Source: Janibacter melonis (GTDB lineage: Bacteria > Actinomycetota > Actinomycetes > Actinomycetales > Dermatophilaceae). From it: DNA of 64,000 bases. Below, one piece after another: positions 49,181-57,638 of this stretch; position 1 is the first letter of the stretch; each line of letters starts with the position of its first letter. The notes beneath the pieces were generated by a model. It was not told the origin of the DNA. It searched no databases and saw only the letters and a list, made by a program, of their open reading frames with translations. Both the position numbers and the translations under genes were made by a program. The stretch lies in contig NZ_JAJBZM010000003.1 of the NCBI RefSeq assembly GCF_020567375.1, positions 387,333 through 451,332 of the forward strand, given 5' to 3'.

Positions 49181-50640
49181 CGTCGTCGGACCGCCTTGTC
49201 GTAGAGGGTCGGGAAGCGGGACCCGGGGTCGAAGCGGGTCTTGAGGCGGTGCGCGTGATCACCGCCGTAGAGGGCGGCGAAGGTCGCCTCGTCGTAGAAG
49301 GCCTCCGAGTAGAGGGACTTGTGCCCGCCCATGCGCCCCACGGCCTGCTCGACGGCGCGGTTGCAGGCGCTGGGGTCCCCGGGGGTGGCGGGCACCGTCG
49401 ACCAGAAGCCGATGTTGACGTAGGTGCGCCCGGGACGAAGGGGGTAGAGCGGCCACGGGCGGTCGGCGCCGGGGGCGTCGGAGCTCTCGAGCAGCCGCAG
49501 CGGGCACAGCCACACCGGCTCGACCGGCACCTCGGCGAGGAACCACCGCAGGAAGTCCGCGGTGCGACCGACCTCGACCTCGACGTCCTGGACCACGCGC
49601 TCGCGGGGCGGGCGGCCGGCACGGCGCTCCAGCCGGTCGGCGACCGCGAACCGGCGGTCGAGGGCCACGAGACGCCAGTAGACGCTGCTGCGCAGCCATC
49701 GTCTCGGCCACAGCCGCCGCACGCGTGGGTCCTGGGCGCCGAAGGCGCGCGAGCACCAGAACCAGTCGGTGTCCCAGCGCCACACGTAGTCACGGATCGT
49801 GAGGCGGTCGTGGGTCGTGCCGCTCGGGTGCTGGAGCGAGCGGTAGTAGACGTGCCGACCCGTGTAGTCGCTCGTCGGCCCCGGCTCGTCGCTCCACCGG
49901 GCGAGGACGACGTAGCACTCGTCCGCGGCGAAGACGACGGCGTCGACCGCGTCCACCCGCTCGCCGTCGTGCGCGCCGGTCTCGGCCACCCGGGCGAGGG
50001 TGTCCTGCACGGCGTCGAGGTCGTCCAGGCGCAGCGAGCGCAGGGCGACGAAGGGGGGCACCTCCTCGAGCTCGATGCGCAGCCGCACCGCGTAGCCGAG
50101 GCTGCCGTAGGAGTTGGGTAGGCCGCGCCACAGGGCCTGCTCGTCGGCGGTCCCGTCGGGCGAGGCGGTGACGACCTCGCCCGTGCCGGTGAGCACGTCC
50201 ATCGACAGCACCGACTCGTGCGGCAGGCCGTGACGGAAGGAGGTCGACTCGATGCCGAGGCCGGTGACGGCACCGCCGAGGGTGATCGTCTTCAGCTGCG
50301 GGACGACGAGCGGCAGGAGCCCGTGCGCGAGGGTCGCGTCGACGAGCGTCTCGTAGGTGCACATCCCCTGGACCTCGGCGGTGCGGGTCGCCGGGTCGAC
50401 CTCGACGACCCCGGTGAGACCGCTCGTGTCCAGGCCGGGCCCGCGTGCGCGCGAGCGCTCGCGGAAGAGGTTCGAGGTGCTCTTGGCCAGCCGCACCTGC
50501 TGCTCGGCGGGGACCGCTGCGAAGGAGGCGAGGAGACGGTCGACCCCCTCCGCGTGCGCGGACCACCCCACGCACGCGGAGGCGTGCGTGGGGCGCACGA
50601 GGCGGCTCAGGGTCGCCAGTGACGAGGTCGCTGGACGCAT
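49177..50640 (-). CDS. tmsA: FAD-binding oxidoreductase, 10-methylene fatty acid reductase (TmsA/BfaA type)
   Basis: 487 aa. FAD_binding_4 domain: SNLFRER, GLTGVVEVDPATRTAEVQG, LPLVVPQLKTITLGGAVTGLGIESTSF and YGSLGYAVRL, a PCMH fold related to DHCR24. A cap domain with WYWRLVALDRR-like Arg/Trp-rich elements suggests membrane association. Predicted to reduce the 10-methylene group made by TmsB. ATG 50640 lies 7 nt after TAGCCT (50653-50648), giving a leaderless tmsA-tmsB operon; upstream codons in the same frame would lie before the promoter. Confidence 0.87.
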   Translation of the reverse strand: MRPATSSLATLSRLVRPTHASACVGWSAHAEGVDRLLASFAAVPAEQQVRLAKSTSNLFRERSRARGPGLDTSGLTGVVEVDPATRTAEVQGMCTYETLVDATLAHGLLPLVVPQLKTITLGGAVTGLGIESTSFRHGLPHESVLSMDVLTGTGEVVTASPDGTADEQALWRGLPNSYGSLGYAVRLRIELEEVPPFVALRSLRLDDLDAVQDTLARVAETGAHDGERVDAVDAVVFAADECYVVLARWSDEPGPTSDYTGRHVYYRSLQHPSGTTHDRLTIRDYVWRWDTDWFWCSRAFGAQDPRVRRLWPRRWLRSSVYWRLVALDRRFAVADRLERRAGRPPRERVVQDVEVEVGRTADFLRWFLAEVPVEPVWLCPLRLLESSDAPGADRPWPLYPLRPGRTYVNIGFWSTVPATPGDPSACNRAVEQAVGRMGGHKSLYSEAFYDEATFAALYGGDHAHRLKTRFDPGSRFPTLYDKAVRRR

Positions 50641-50680
50641 CGGCGTCAGGCTACGCCCGACGTGCGACGGCCGTGGGGGA

Positions 50681-53242
50681 CTAGGACCAGCGGGGTCCGG
50701 ACGGGCAGGTCGCGGCGGCCGGGTCACCGACGTAGACGCGGGCGATCTCCTGGGCGCGGTGCCGCGAGAGGTTCCACGCCGGCACCCCCTCGTCCGGGTC
50801 GGACCACCGAGCCAGCGCGCAGGCCTTGACGTCTCGGGGCAGCGAGCTCGCGTGGATCGTCGGCGCGGCGTCCGCGCTCATCGACGTGAGGTACTCGGTG
50901 TCGATCCGCCCCGTCGCCTCGTAGCGCGCGATGTTGCGCCCGGCGACGAAGGCGGAGACGTCGCCGACCGTGAGGACGAGCATGGTCGCCGCACCGGTGA
51001 GGACGACGAAGCGGCCCGACCACCGCCGCCAGGGCACGTAGAGCGAGACGAGGACGCCGAGGAGCACGACGCCGAACCAGATCTCGAGCAGGTCCGCGGC
51101 CACCCGCGTGACGGTCCACCCGTAGGCCTCCTGGTAGAGCGCCATGCGGCGCAGGGCCGAGCCGACGACGAGCAGGGCGAGCACGCACAGGGCGGTGCAG
51201 AGCCCGGTGCGCAGGCGCCGGTCGGCCGCGCGCTCCGCGCGACCCCACGTGCGCACGAGGCTGACGAGCCCGATCGTCAGCGCGGTGACGAGGGCGAGCT
51301 GGGCGAACCCCTCGCGGGCGGACTCGGCGTAGGTGACTCCGGTCGTGCGCAGCACGTACTCGTGGCCGCCGACGAGCGAGGCGGCCTGGGCCGCGAGCCA
51401 GGCGACGAAGGCGGCGATGACGACGACGAGCGGCACCTGCCACTCCCGCGGTGGCACCCGGTAGCCGACGGCCGCGCTGGGCTCGACCGCGTCGACGGCC
51501 GGCGGGTTGATCGCGACGTAGAGACCGCACAGCGTGACGCCGGCGAAGAAGACGAAGGTGAAGACCCGGAAGACGGCGTCGTCCCCGATCTCCGGCAGCG
51601 CGGCGTCGACCCAGGAGCCGAGCACGGCGTCGGAGCTGGCGAGCAGCCCGCCGAAGACGAGGAGCAGCACGAGCGAGATCGCGGCCACCCGCACCGTCGA
51701 CCACACCTGTCCCCGGCGTGCGCTCGCCCGCAGGGTCCGGTCGAGCAGGGGCAGGCCGCGCAGCGCGGCGGCCGGCCAGGCGAGGACACCCGCGGCGACA
51801 CCCGGCAGGGAGCGGGCGCCGGTGCACGCGAGCATCGCGAGCACCGCGGCGGTGAGCAGGGCGAGGACGACGAGCCCGAAGTCGGCCCGCAGCACCGTCG
51901 TCAGGGCGAGCGGCACCGCGAGCGCGGCGACGACGAAGGAGAGCGGGCGCGACCGGCGCGGCGAGGCGACCCACAGGCTCACTCCGCCCGCCACGAGGAC
52001 GAGGAGCAGCCCGAGGCCGGGGTCGTGCCCGGGGAGCACGACGGCGGCGAGCGCGCCGACGGCCAGCGCCACCCCGACGGCCCGCGTCTGCGGGCGCTCG
52101 TCGCGCTCCGGCCACCACCGGCGGACCCAGCCGCGGGGCTGGTCGAGCACGTCGGGCAGCGGTGCGACGGTCGGCACCGTCGGTGCGGGCAGGGCGGGGT
52201 CGGGTGTGCTCATCACGGGCTCCTGGAGTCGGGCGGAGGGGTCGAGGGGCAGGGTCATGCGCAACCGGGCGCCGGGGGAGGAGCCCTCTCGGGGCGGGAG
52301 GGCCTCGACCCGGCCGCCGTGCATCGCCGCGACCCAGCCGACGATGGCCAGGCCGAGCCCGGTGCCGCCGGCCGCGTCGCCACCGCTGCCGAAGCGGTCG
52401 AAGAGACGCTCCGCGCGGTCGGGCGCGAGGCCGGGCCCCTCGTCCTCCACGGTGAGCGACCAGTGGTCGGGTCCGGCCAGCGCCGCACGAAGGGTGACCG
52501 TGCCCGCCTCGGGGGAGTGGCGCAGGGCGTTGTCGACGAGGTTGGCGAGCACCTGCTGCAGGCGACCGCGGTCGGCGGTGACGACGAGGTCCTCGGGGTC
52601 GACGCGCGCGACGAGCTCGACCGAGCGGCTCTGGAGCGCGGCCTCGCCGACGGCGCGGTCGAGGAGCTCGCGCACGGGGACGCGCTGCGGGGTCATCGGC
52701 GCGCCGCGCCCGTCGTCGCGGGAGAGGTCGAGCAGGTCGGCGACGAGCGCCCCGAGCCGCTCGGACTGGTGCAGCGCCTGCTGCAGCGCGGCGTCGTCGG
52801 GTGCCGTGACGCCGTCGACGAGGTTCTCCAGGAGGGCCTGCTGCGCCGCGAGGGGGGTCCGCAGCTCGTGGGCGACGGTCGCGACGAGACGACGCCGGTG
52901 CTCGTCCGCGGCGCCGAGGTCGCGGGCCATCGACGACAGCGCCCGCGACAGGGCGCCGATCTCGGCGGTGCCCGAGTCTGTGACCCGTACGTCGTAGTGG
53001 CCGTCCGCGACCCGGCTCGCCGCCGCCGTCATCTCGCGCAGCGGGGTCGTCATCCCCGTGGCGAGCCAGCGCGTCACGACGAGGGCAAGGGCGATGGTCA
53101 CCGGCAGCGAGATCCACAGCGGCACGCCGACGTCGGTGCCCAGCGCACCGACGAGCGCGGCGACGACGACGCTCGCGCCGACGAGCACGGCGAGCCGGGT
53201 CCGGATGGAGGTGACACCCGCGAGGGGCTCGTGACGGTCCAT
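50681..53242 (-). CDS. Sensor histidine kinase fused to a DUF4153/DUF4173 polytopic membrane domain
   Basis: 853 aa in one uninterrupted frame. Part 1 (1-343) is a compact sensor kinase: two helices (16-35, 43-62), HAMP, H-box with H125 in VAHELRTP, N-box NLVDNALRHSP and G-boxes DEGPGLAP and GGTGLGLAI. Part 2 (344-853) is a multi-helix DUF4153/4173 domain with about 11-12 helices, ending in an extracytoplasmic WNLSRHRAQEIARVY segment. The parts meet at ATG 52213 (M344), preceded by AGGAG 6 nt upstream, so the second part could also be made alone (510 aa). ATG 53242 overlaps the response regulator stop (TGATG). Function of the membrane part is unknown. Confidence 0.85.
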   Translation of the reverse strand: MDRHEPLAGVTSIRTRLAVLVGASVVVAALVGALGTDVGVPLWISLPVTIALALVVTRWLATGMTTPLREMTAAASRVADGHYDVRVTDSGTAEIGALSRALSSMARDLGAADEHRRRLVATVAHELRTPLAAQQALLENLVDGVTAPDDAALQQALHQSERLGALVADLLDLSRDDGRGAPMTPQRVPVRELLDRAVGEAALQSRSVELVARVDPEDLVVTADRGRLQQVLANLVDNALRHSPEAGTVTLRAALAGPDHWSLTVEDEGPGLAPDRAERLFDRFGSGGDAAGGTGLGLAIVGWVAAMHGGRVEALPPREGSSPGARLRMTLPLDPSARLQEPVMSTPDPALPAPTVPTVAPLPDVLDQPRGWVRRWWPERDERPQTRAVGVALAVGALAAVVLPGHDPGLGLLLVLVAGGVSLWVASPRRSRPLSFVVAALAVPLALTTVLRADFGLVVLALLTAAVLAMLACTGARSLPGVAAGVLAWPAAALRGLPLLDRTLRASARRGQVWSTVRVAAISLVLLLVFGGLLASSDAVLGSWVDAALPEIGDDAVFRVFTFVFFAGVTLCGLYVAINPPAVDAVEPSAAVGYRVPPREWQVPLVVVIAAFVAWLAAQAASLVGGHEYVLRTTGVTYAESAREGFAQLALVTALTIGLVSLVRTWGRAERAADRRLRTGLCTALCVLALLVVGSALRRMALYQEAYGWTVTRVAADLLEIWFGVVLLGVLVSLYVPWRRWSGRFVVLTGAATMLVLTVGDVSAFVAGRNIARYEATGRIDTEYLTSMSADAAPTIHASSLPRDVKACALARWSDPDEGVPAWNLSRHRAQEIARVYVGDPAAATCPSGPRWS

Positions 53243-53949
53243 CACGGCGTCTCGTCGGCCAGGGCGTACCCGACTCCGTGGACGGTGCGCAGACGGTGCG
53301 CGCCCACCTTCGCCCGGACCGCCTTGACGTGGCTGTCGAGGGTGCGGCTGCCCAGGCTCTCGTCCCAGCCCCACAGCTCGGCGACGATCCGCTCGCGCCG
53401 CACGACGGTGCCGGGGTCGGCGCAGAGCAGCGCGAGCAGGTCGAACTCCGTGGGCGTGAGGTGCACCTCCGTGCCCTCGACGGTGCAGCGACGGGTCCGC
53501 GGGTCGAGCTCCAGGCCGTCGTGCCGCAGCACCGGCGTACCCGGGTCGGCGAGCTCGCGGGCGCGGTCGACCCGGCGCAGCAGGGCGTGCACGCGGGCGA
53601 GCACCTCGCGCATCCGGAAGGGCTTGGTGAGGTAGTCGTCCGCACCGAGCCCGAGACCGAGGACGACGTCGGCCTCCTCGTCGCGGGCGGTGAGCACGAG
53701 CACCGGCACGGGGCGCAGCGGCTGGATCCGGCGCATCACCTCGAGGCCGTCGAAGCCGGGGAGCATGAGGTCGAGGACGACGACGTCGGGCGCGGTGCGC
53801 TCGAAGGTGTCGACCGCGCCCGGTCCGTCGACCGCCCGCTCGACGGCGAAGCCCTCCGCGGCGAAGCGGTCGCACAGGGCCTGGTTGATCGTCGGGTCGT
53901 CCTCGACGACGAGGACGCGACGTGGCGCGGGGACGGGATCGAGCGGCAT
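53242..53949 (-). CDS. OmpR/PhoB family response regulator
   Basis: 235 aa. Receiver domain with acidic pair D17/D18, phosphoacceptor D60 (VVLDLMLPG) and K109 (TKPF); C-terminal winged helix (about 140-232) with EFDLLALLCADPGTVVRRERIVAELWG and RTVHGVGYAL. Cognate partner of the fused kinase that follows by a 1-base overlap. TAGCCT (53961-53956) lies 6 nt before ATG 53949, so the operon message is leaderless. Target genes unknown. Confidence 0.93.
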   Translation of the reverse strand: MPLDPVPAPRRVLVVEDDPTINQALCDRFAAEGFAVERAVDGPGAVDTFERTAPDVVVLDLMLPGFDGLEVMRRIQPLRPVPVLVLTARDEEADVVLGLGLGADDYLTKPFRMREVLARVHALLRRVDRARELADPGTPVLRHDGLELDPRTRRCTVEGTEVHLTPTEFDLLALLCADPGTVVRRERIVAELWGWDESLGSRTLDSHVKAVRAKVGAHRLRTVHGVGYALADETP

Positions 53950-54020
53950 GAGCCCAGGCTAGGGAGCCCCACCTGCAGGCCTTCGGAGGTCGATCTGGAG
54001 ATCTCGTGGAGATCCTGCCC

Positions 54021-54118
54021 CCTCCGACAAAACCCTGCTGGCTGGGTCTTGACGTGCCAGGACCCCTTCGACAGGGTCCCGCCACGTCGAAAGGCTGCTG
54101 GCAGGGTTTTGTCGGAGG
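54021..54118. repeat. 98-bp nested palindrome between the two-component genes and the vWA gene
   Basis: A perfect 18-bp outer inverted repeat (54021-54038 with 54101-54118, including AAAACCC/GGGTTTT) encloses a second imperfect repeat (54051-54065 with 54074-54088, 13 of 15 paired) around CTTCGACA. The whole can form one long interrupted hairpin. It may terminate the minus-strand vWA operon, or be a small palindromic mobile element; no target duplication is evident. Confidence 0.7.
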
Positions 54119-54139
54119 CCGGGCGAGGGGGGCGGGCGA

Positions 54140-54204
54140 CGGGGGAGGCCGGGGCGAAGGGGGAGGGGTCGGCGAAGGGGGAGGCGTCGGCGACGGGGGA
54201 GGGG
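54140..54204. repeat. G-rich imperfect tandem repeat after the vWA stop
   Basis: Three or four units of about 18 bp built on GGCGAAGGGGGAGG with CGTCGGCGACGGGGG variants, just outside the vWA stop codon at 54209. Likely slippage-prone; no coding potential. Confidence 0.6.
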
Positions 54205-54208
54205 CGGG

Positions 54209-55720
54209 TCAGACCGGGAGGGCGCGGGCGACGAACTGGCGCAGCTGGTCGAGGTTGCGGACCTCGTGCATGTCGACGACCTGCCCGTAGCGGCCGGCGA
54301 CGGAGTCCCCGCTGTCCCACTGGGCCCGCGGCTCGGGGTTGAGCCACACGACGTGGCGGGCCTGCGCGGCGATGGTGCGCAGCGCCTCGACGTGCGGCTC
54401 GGTGCCGTTGGTCCGGGCGTCGCCGAGGACGAGCACCGTGCTGCGGGGGCCGACGGCGTCGAGCCAGCGGTCGACGAAGTCGGTGAGCGCGCTGCCGTAG
54501 TCGCTGCTGCCGTGCCAGCGCGACATGCTCGCGCGTTGCGCGACCTCGGTGCGGATGTCCTCGCCGACCCGCGCGCTCGTGACGATCTCGGTGATGTCGT
54601 CGCAGATGTTGACGAAGCCGAAGAAGCGCACCCGCCGGAACTGCGTCGACAGCGCCTGCAGCAGCAGCATCGTGAAGCGCGAGAAGCCCGACACCGAGCC
54701 GGACATGTCGCACACGAGCACGACGTCCGCGCGCGAGTGGTGGCGGTGCTTGTAGGCCGGGCGCACCGGCACCCCTCCGGTCGACATCGCCCGCCGCAGG
54801 GTGCGCCGGATGTCGACCGACCCCCGCGACGCGCGGCGCTGCCGGGCCGCGAGCCGGGCAGCGATCTTGCGGGCGAGCGGTCGGATCGCCGCCTGCAGCT
54901 CGCCCGCCTCGGTCGTCCCGGTGAGCAGGAAGTCCTTGCGCGCCAGCGGGTCTCGTACGCCGTAGCGGCTGATCCGCTCCGCCCCGCGGACCTCGGCGTT
55001 GCGCCGGGTCGCCTCGCGCTCCACCCGTCGGCGGAAGCCCGCGACCCGCCCGCGGATCTCGTCGCGGTCGAAGCGGTCGGTCAGCGACTCCACCTGCTCG
55101 CCCGCGCCAGACCCGCCACCTGACCCGCCGCCCTGCGTGCCGCCGCTGCCGGAGCCGCCGCCCCCGCCCCCTTCGCCCGAGCCCGAGACGACCCGGCCGG
55201 CGTCGCGGGCACGCTGGAGGGCGGCCGCGATCGCGGTCTGGGGGGCGAGCCGCTCGAGCGCCTGGGCCGCGGAGTAGCTGCCGGTCGTCGCCTCGTTGGC
55301 GAGGGCGCCGAGCTCGGCGACCGCGCGGGCGGCGAGCCGGTCAAGGGCGGCCGTGTCGTCGGCGGCCAGCGCGTCGGCGAGCTCGTCGCGCAGGCGGGCG
55401 GCCGCCTCGCGCGCGCTCGCGGGGTCGCGGGCCGCCTCGACCTCGCCGACCTCGGTCCGGTCACCGACGGCCGCCGGGAAGTAGATGTCGAAGAGCTGGT
55501 CGAAGACCGCCCGGTCGCCCTCGCGCCGCATCATCGCGGCGGCCACCCCGGCGCGGAGGCGCTCGCGGTCGGTGACGCCGAGGGCGGCGCACGCGGCGGC
55601 CGCGTCGACGCTCTCGGACGGGCCCACGGCGACGCCGTGCTGACGCAGCGCCCGGGCGAGGTCGACGACCCGCCGGGTCAGCGGGTCGCTCGTCGTCGCG
55701 TCGAGGTCAGGCGAGGGCAC
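54209..55720 (-). CDS. vWA (CoxE-like) domain protein, partner of MoxR
   Basis: 503 aa. An alpha-helical N-terminal region (about 15-180), a Gly/Ser-rich linker (about 183-212), then a basic region and a C-terminal vWA/CoxE domain with MIDAS D338-x-S-x-S (DMSGSVS) and the later GDARTNG. MoxR AAA ATPases with such vWA proteins act as chaperones that insert metals or assemble complexes, for example CoxE in CO dehydrogenase maturation; no Cox genes are nearby, so the client is unknown. GTG 55720 overlaps the moxR end by 14 bp. Confidence 0.9.
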   Translation of the reverse strand: MPSPDLDATTSDPLTRRVVDLARALRQHGVAVGPSESVDAAAACAALGVTDRERLRAGVAAAMMRREGDRAVFDQLFDIYFPAAVGDRTEVGEVEAARDPASAREAAARLRDELADALAADDTAALDRLAARAVAELGALANEATTGSYSAAQALERLAPQTAIAAALQRARDAGRVVSGSGEGGGGGGSGSGGTQGGGSGGGSGAGEQVESLTDRFDRDEIRGRVAGFRRRVEREATRRNAEVRGAERISRYGVRDPLARKDFLLTGTTEAGELQAAIRPLARKIAARLAARQRRASRGSVDIRRTLRRAMSTGGVPVRPAYKHRHHSRADVVLVCDMSGSVSGFSRFTMLLLQALSTQFRRVRFFGFVNICDDITEIVTSARVGEDIRTEVAQRASMSRWHGSSDYGSALTDFVDRWLDAVGPRSTVLVLGDARTNGTEPHVEALRTIAAQARHVVWLNPEPRAQWDSGDSVAGRYGQVVDMHEVRNLDQLRQFVARALPV

Positions 55721-56612
55721 GGGTGAGGTCCAGCCGCGCGGTCGCGGTGTCGATGTCCTCCTGGTGCTTGAGCAGGACGCCGAGGCTGGAGCGCACGAGC
55801 TCGGGGTCGAGGCTGTCGCCGCCGAGGGCGATGAGGGTGCGTGCCCAGTCGATGGTCTCGGCCACCGACGGCGACTTGCGCAGCCGCATCTCGCGCAGCG
55901 CCCCGACGAGACGGACGACCGACTCGGCGAGCGTCGCGTCGAGCTCGGGGACCTTGAGCGAGACGATGCGCTGCTCGAGCGCGGCCTCGGGGTAGTCGAT
56001 GTGCAGGTAGAGGCACCGGCGGCGCAGCGCCTCGGAGAGCTCGCGCGTCGCGTTCGAGGTGAGGACGACGAAGGGGGTGTGCCGTGCGGTGATCGTGCCG
56101 AGCTCGGGGACGGTCACGGCGAAGTCGGAGAGGATCTCCAGGAGCAGCCCCTCGATCTCGACGTCGGCCTTGTCGAGCTCGTCGACGAGGAGCACGCTCG
56201 GGTGCTCGGAGCGGACCGCCTTGAGCAGCGGGCGGTCGAGGAGGAACTCGTCGGTGAAGATGTCGTCACGCACGTGATGCCAGTCGGCCTCGTCCGCGCC
56301 GGTGGTGTCGTGGTGCGCGCCGGCGGCGGTGATGCGCAGCAGCTGCTTCGCGTGGTTCCACTCGTAGAGGGCGCGGGCCTCGTCGACCCCTTCGTAGCAC
56401 TGCAGCCGGATGAGCTCGGCGCCGGTCGCCGCGGCGACCGCCTTGCTCAGCTCGGTCTTGCCCACGCCCGCGGGCCCCTCGACGAGCAGCGGCTTGCCGA
56501 GGACGTCGGCGAGGTACACGGTCGTCGCGATGGCGTCCGAGGCGATGTACCCCGCCTCCGCGAGGGCGGCCGAGGTGTGCTCGACGGAGGTGAAGCGGCG
56601 CGCGGCGGTCAT
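55707..56612 (-). CDS. MoxR family AAA+ ATPase
   Basis: 301 aa. Walker A GPAGVGKT (46-53), Walker B LLVDELDKAD, sensor 1 TSNATRELS and the arginine-finger/sensor 2 region RRRCLYLHIDYP are intact. The pairing with the downstream vWA protein by overlapping genes is the standard MoxR-vWA arrangement. ATG 56612 lies 7 nt after CACACT (56625-56620), leaderless; the long open frame upstream is a shadow of the divergent PfkB gene. Confidence 0.92.
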   Translation of the reverse strand: MTAARRFTSVEHTSAALAEAGYIASDAIATTVYLADVLGKPLLVEGPAGVGKTELSKAVAAATGAELIRLQCYEGVDEARALYEWNHAKQLLRITAAGAHHDTTGADEADWHHVRDDIFTDEFLLDRPLLKAVRSEHPSVLLVDELDKADVEIEGLLLEILSDFAVTVPELGTITARHTPFVVLTSNATRELSEALRRRCLYLHIDYPEAALEQRIVSLKVPELDATLAESVVRLVGALREMRLRKSPSVAETIDWARTLIALGGDSLDPELVRSSLGVLLKHQEDIDTATARLDLTRALA

Positions 56613-56648
56613 GGCCGTCAGTGTGCCCGCTGCGCCTACGATCGCCGC
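56613..56648. promoter_or_regulatory. Compact divergent leaderless promoters (moxR / pfkB-type kinase)
   Basis: Only 36 bp separate the two start codons. Minus-strand CACACT (56625-56620) is 7 nt before the moxR ATG, and plus-strand TACGAT (56637-56642) is 6 nt before the kinase ATG. The -35 region of each overlaps the other promoter, so the two cannot both be occupied at once. Confidence 0.6.
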
Positions 56649-57626
56649 ATGCCACCCCGGGTGATCCACACCGCACAGGCCCTCGTCGACGCCGTGCTCG
56701 AGGTGCCCGCGCTGCCGCGCCGGGGCGCGAACTCCATGGCGTCGGGCTACGAGCGCTACGCCGGGGGAGCGGTCAACATCCTGCTCGCGGCCGCCCGCTC
56801 GGGCGCGACGTGCGTCCACGCCGGCGCGCACGGCGAGGGCCCCAACGGCGACCTCGTGCGCGAGGCGCTCGCCGCCGAGGGGGTGGGCGTGTCGGCGCCC
56901 GTCGTGCGCGGCGAGGACACCGGCATCTGCGTCGTCATGCTCGAGCCGAGCGGCGAGCGGACCTTCGTCACAACGCAGCTCGCCGAGCGCGAGATCACCG
57001 TCGAGTCCCTCCAGACCTCGCAGCCCGTCGCGGGGGACCTCGTGTGCGTCAGCGGCTACAGCCTCGTCGGGCGCACCCGCGACCCGCTGCTCGGCTGGCT
57101 GGAGAGCCTGCCCGCGCAGGTGCACGTCGTGCTCGACCCGGGGGCGATCTTCGCCGAGCTCGAGGAGCCGGTGCGGCGTCGTGCGCTGGCGCTCACCGAC
57201 GTGTGGACCTCGAACGCCGAGGAGGGCGAGGCGCTCACCGGCGAGGTCGAGATGACGATGGCCGCTCAGGCGGCTCTCGCGCACCTCGCGCCGGGAGCGG
57301 TGGCGGTCGTGCGTGACGGGGCGAAGGGGTGCGCCGTCGCCTCGGGCGATCTGCCGGCGACCCTCGTGGCGGGCTACCCGGAGCGGGCGGTGGACACCAA
57401 CGGCGCCGGCGACTGCCACACCGGTGTCCTCGTCGCGGAGCGCGCCCGGGGCACCGACTGGGTCGAGGCGTGCCGCCGGTCCAACGCCGCGGGTGCCATC
57501 AAGGTCACCCGCCGCGGACCGGCGACCGCCCCCACCGCGGCCGAGATCGACAGCTATCTCGACCGGTTGCCGGCTGAGCCCCCCCGCGGCTCAGTCCCCT
57601 CCGGCTCAGCCTCCCCCCGGGGCTGA
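56649..57626 (+). CDS. PfkB family sugar/nucleoside kinase
   Basis: 325 aa, ribokinase fold. N-terminal GGAVNILLAAARSGA sugar-binding motif and C-terminal anion-hole motif NGAGDCHTG with catalytic D255 are present; no lid insertion specific for ribose or fructose is recognisable. It phosphorylates a sugar or nucleoside, identity unknown. The last 16 residues (Pro/Arg/Gly/Ser) extend beyond the fold and run through GGCTGAG/CTCAGCC inverted repeats that probably serve as its terminator. Confidence 0.88.
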   Translation: MPPRVIHTAQALVDAVLEVPALPRRGANSMASGYERYAGGAVNILLAAARSGATCVHAGAHGEGPNGDLVREALAAEGVGVSAPVVRGEDTGICVVMLEPSGERTFVTTQLAEREITVESLQTSQPVAGDLVCVSGYSLVGRTRDPLLGWLESLPAQVHVVLDPGAIFAELEEPVRRRALALTDVWTSNAEEGEALTGEVEMTMAAQAALAHLAPGAVAVVRDGAKGCAVASGDLPATLVAGYPERAVDTNGAGDCHTGVLVAERARGTDWVEACRRSNAAGAIKVTRRGPATAPTAAEIDSYLDRLPAEPPRGSVPSGSASPRG

Positions 57627-57638
57627 GTCCCTGCGTCG

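Noticed and set aside
50357-53635. 1092-codon open frame on the plus strand
   Set aside because: It is antisense to the tmsA start, the kinase/DUF fusion and the response regulator. The product is rich in R, G, E and D with no domain, as expected for high-GC shadow frames.
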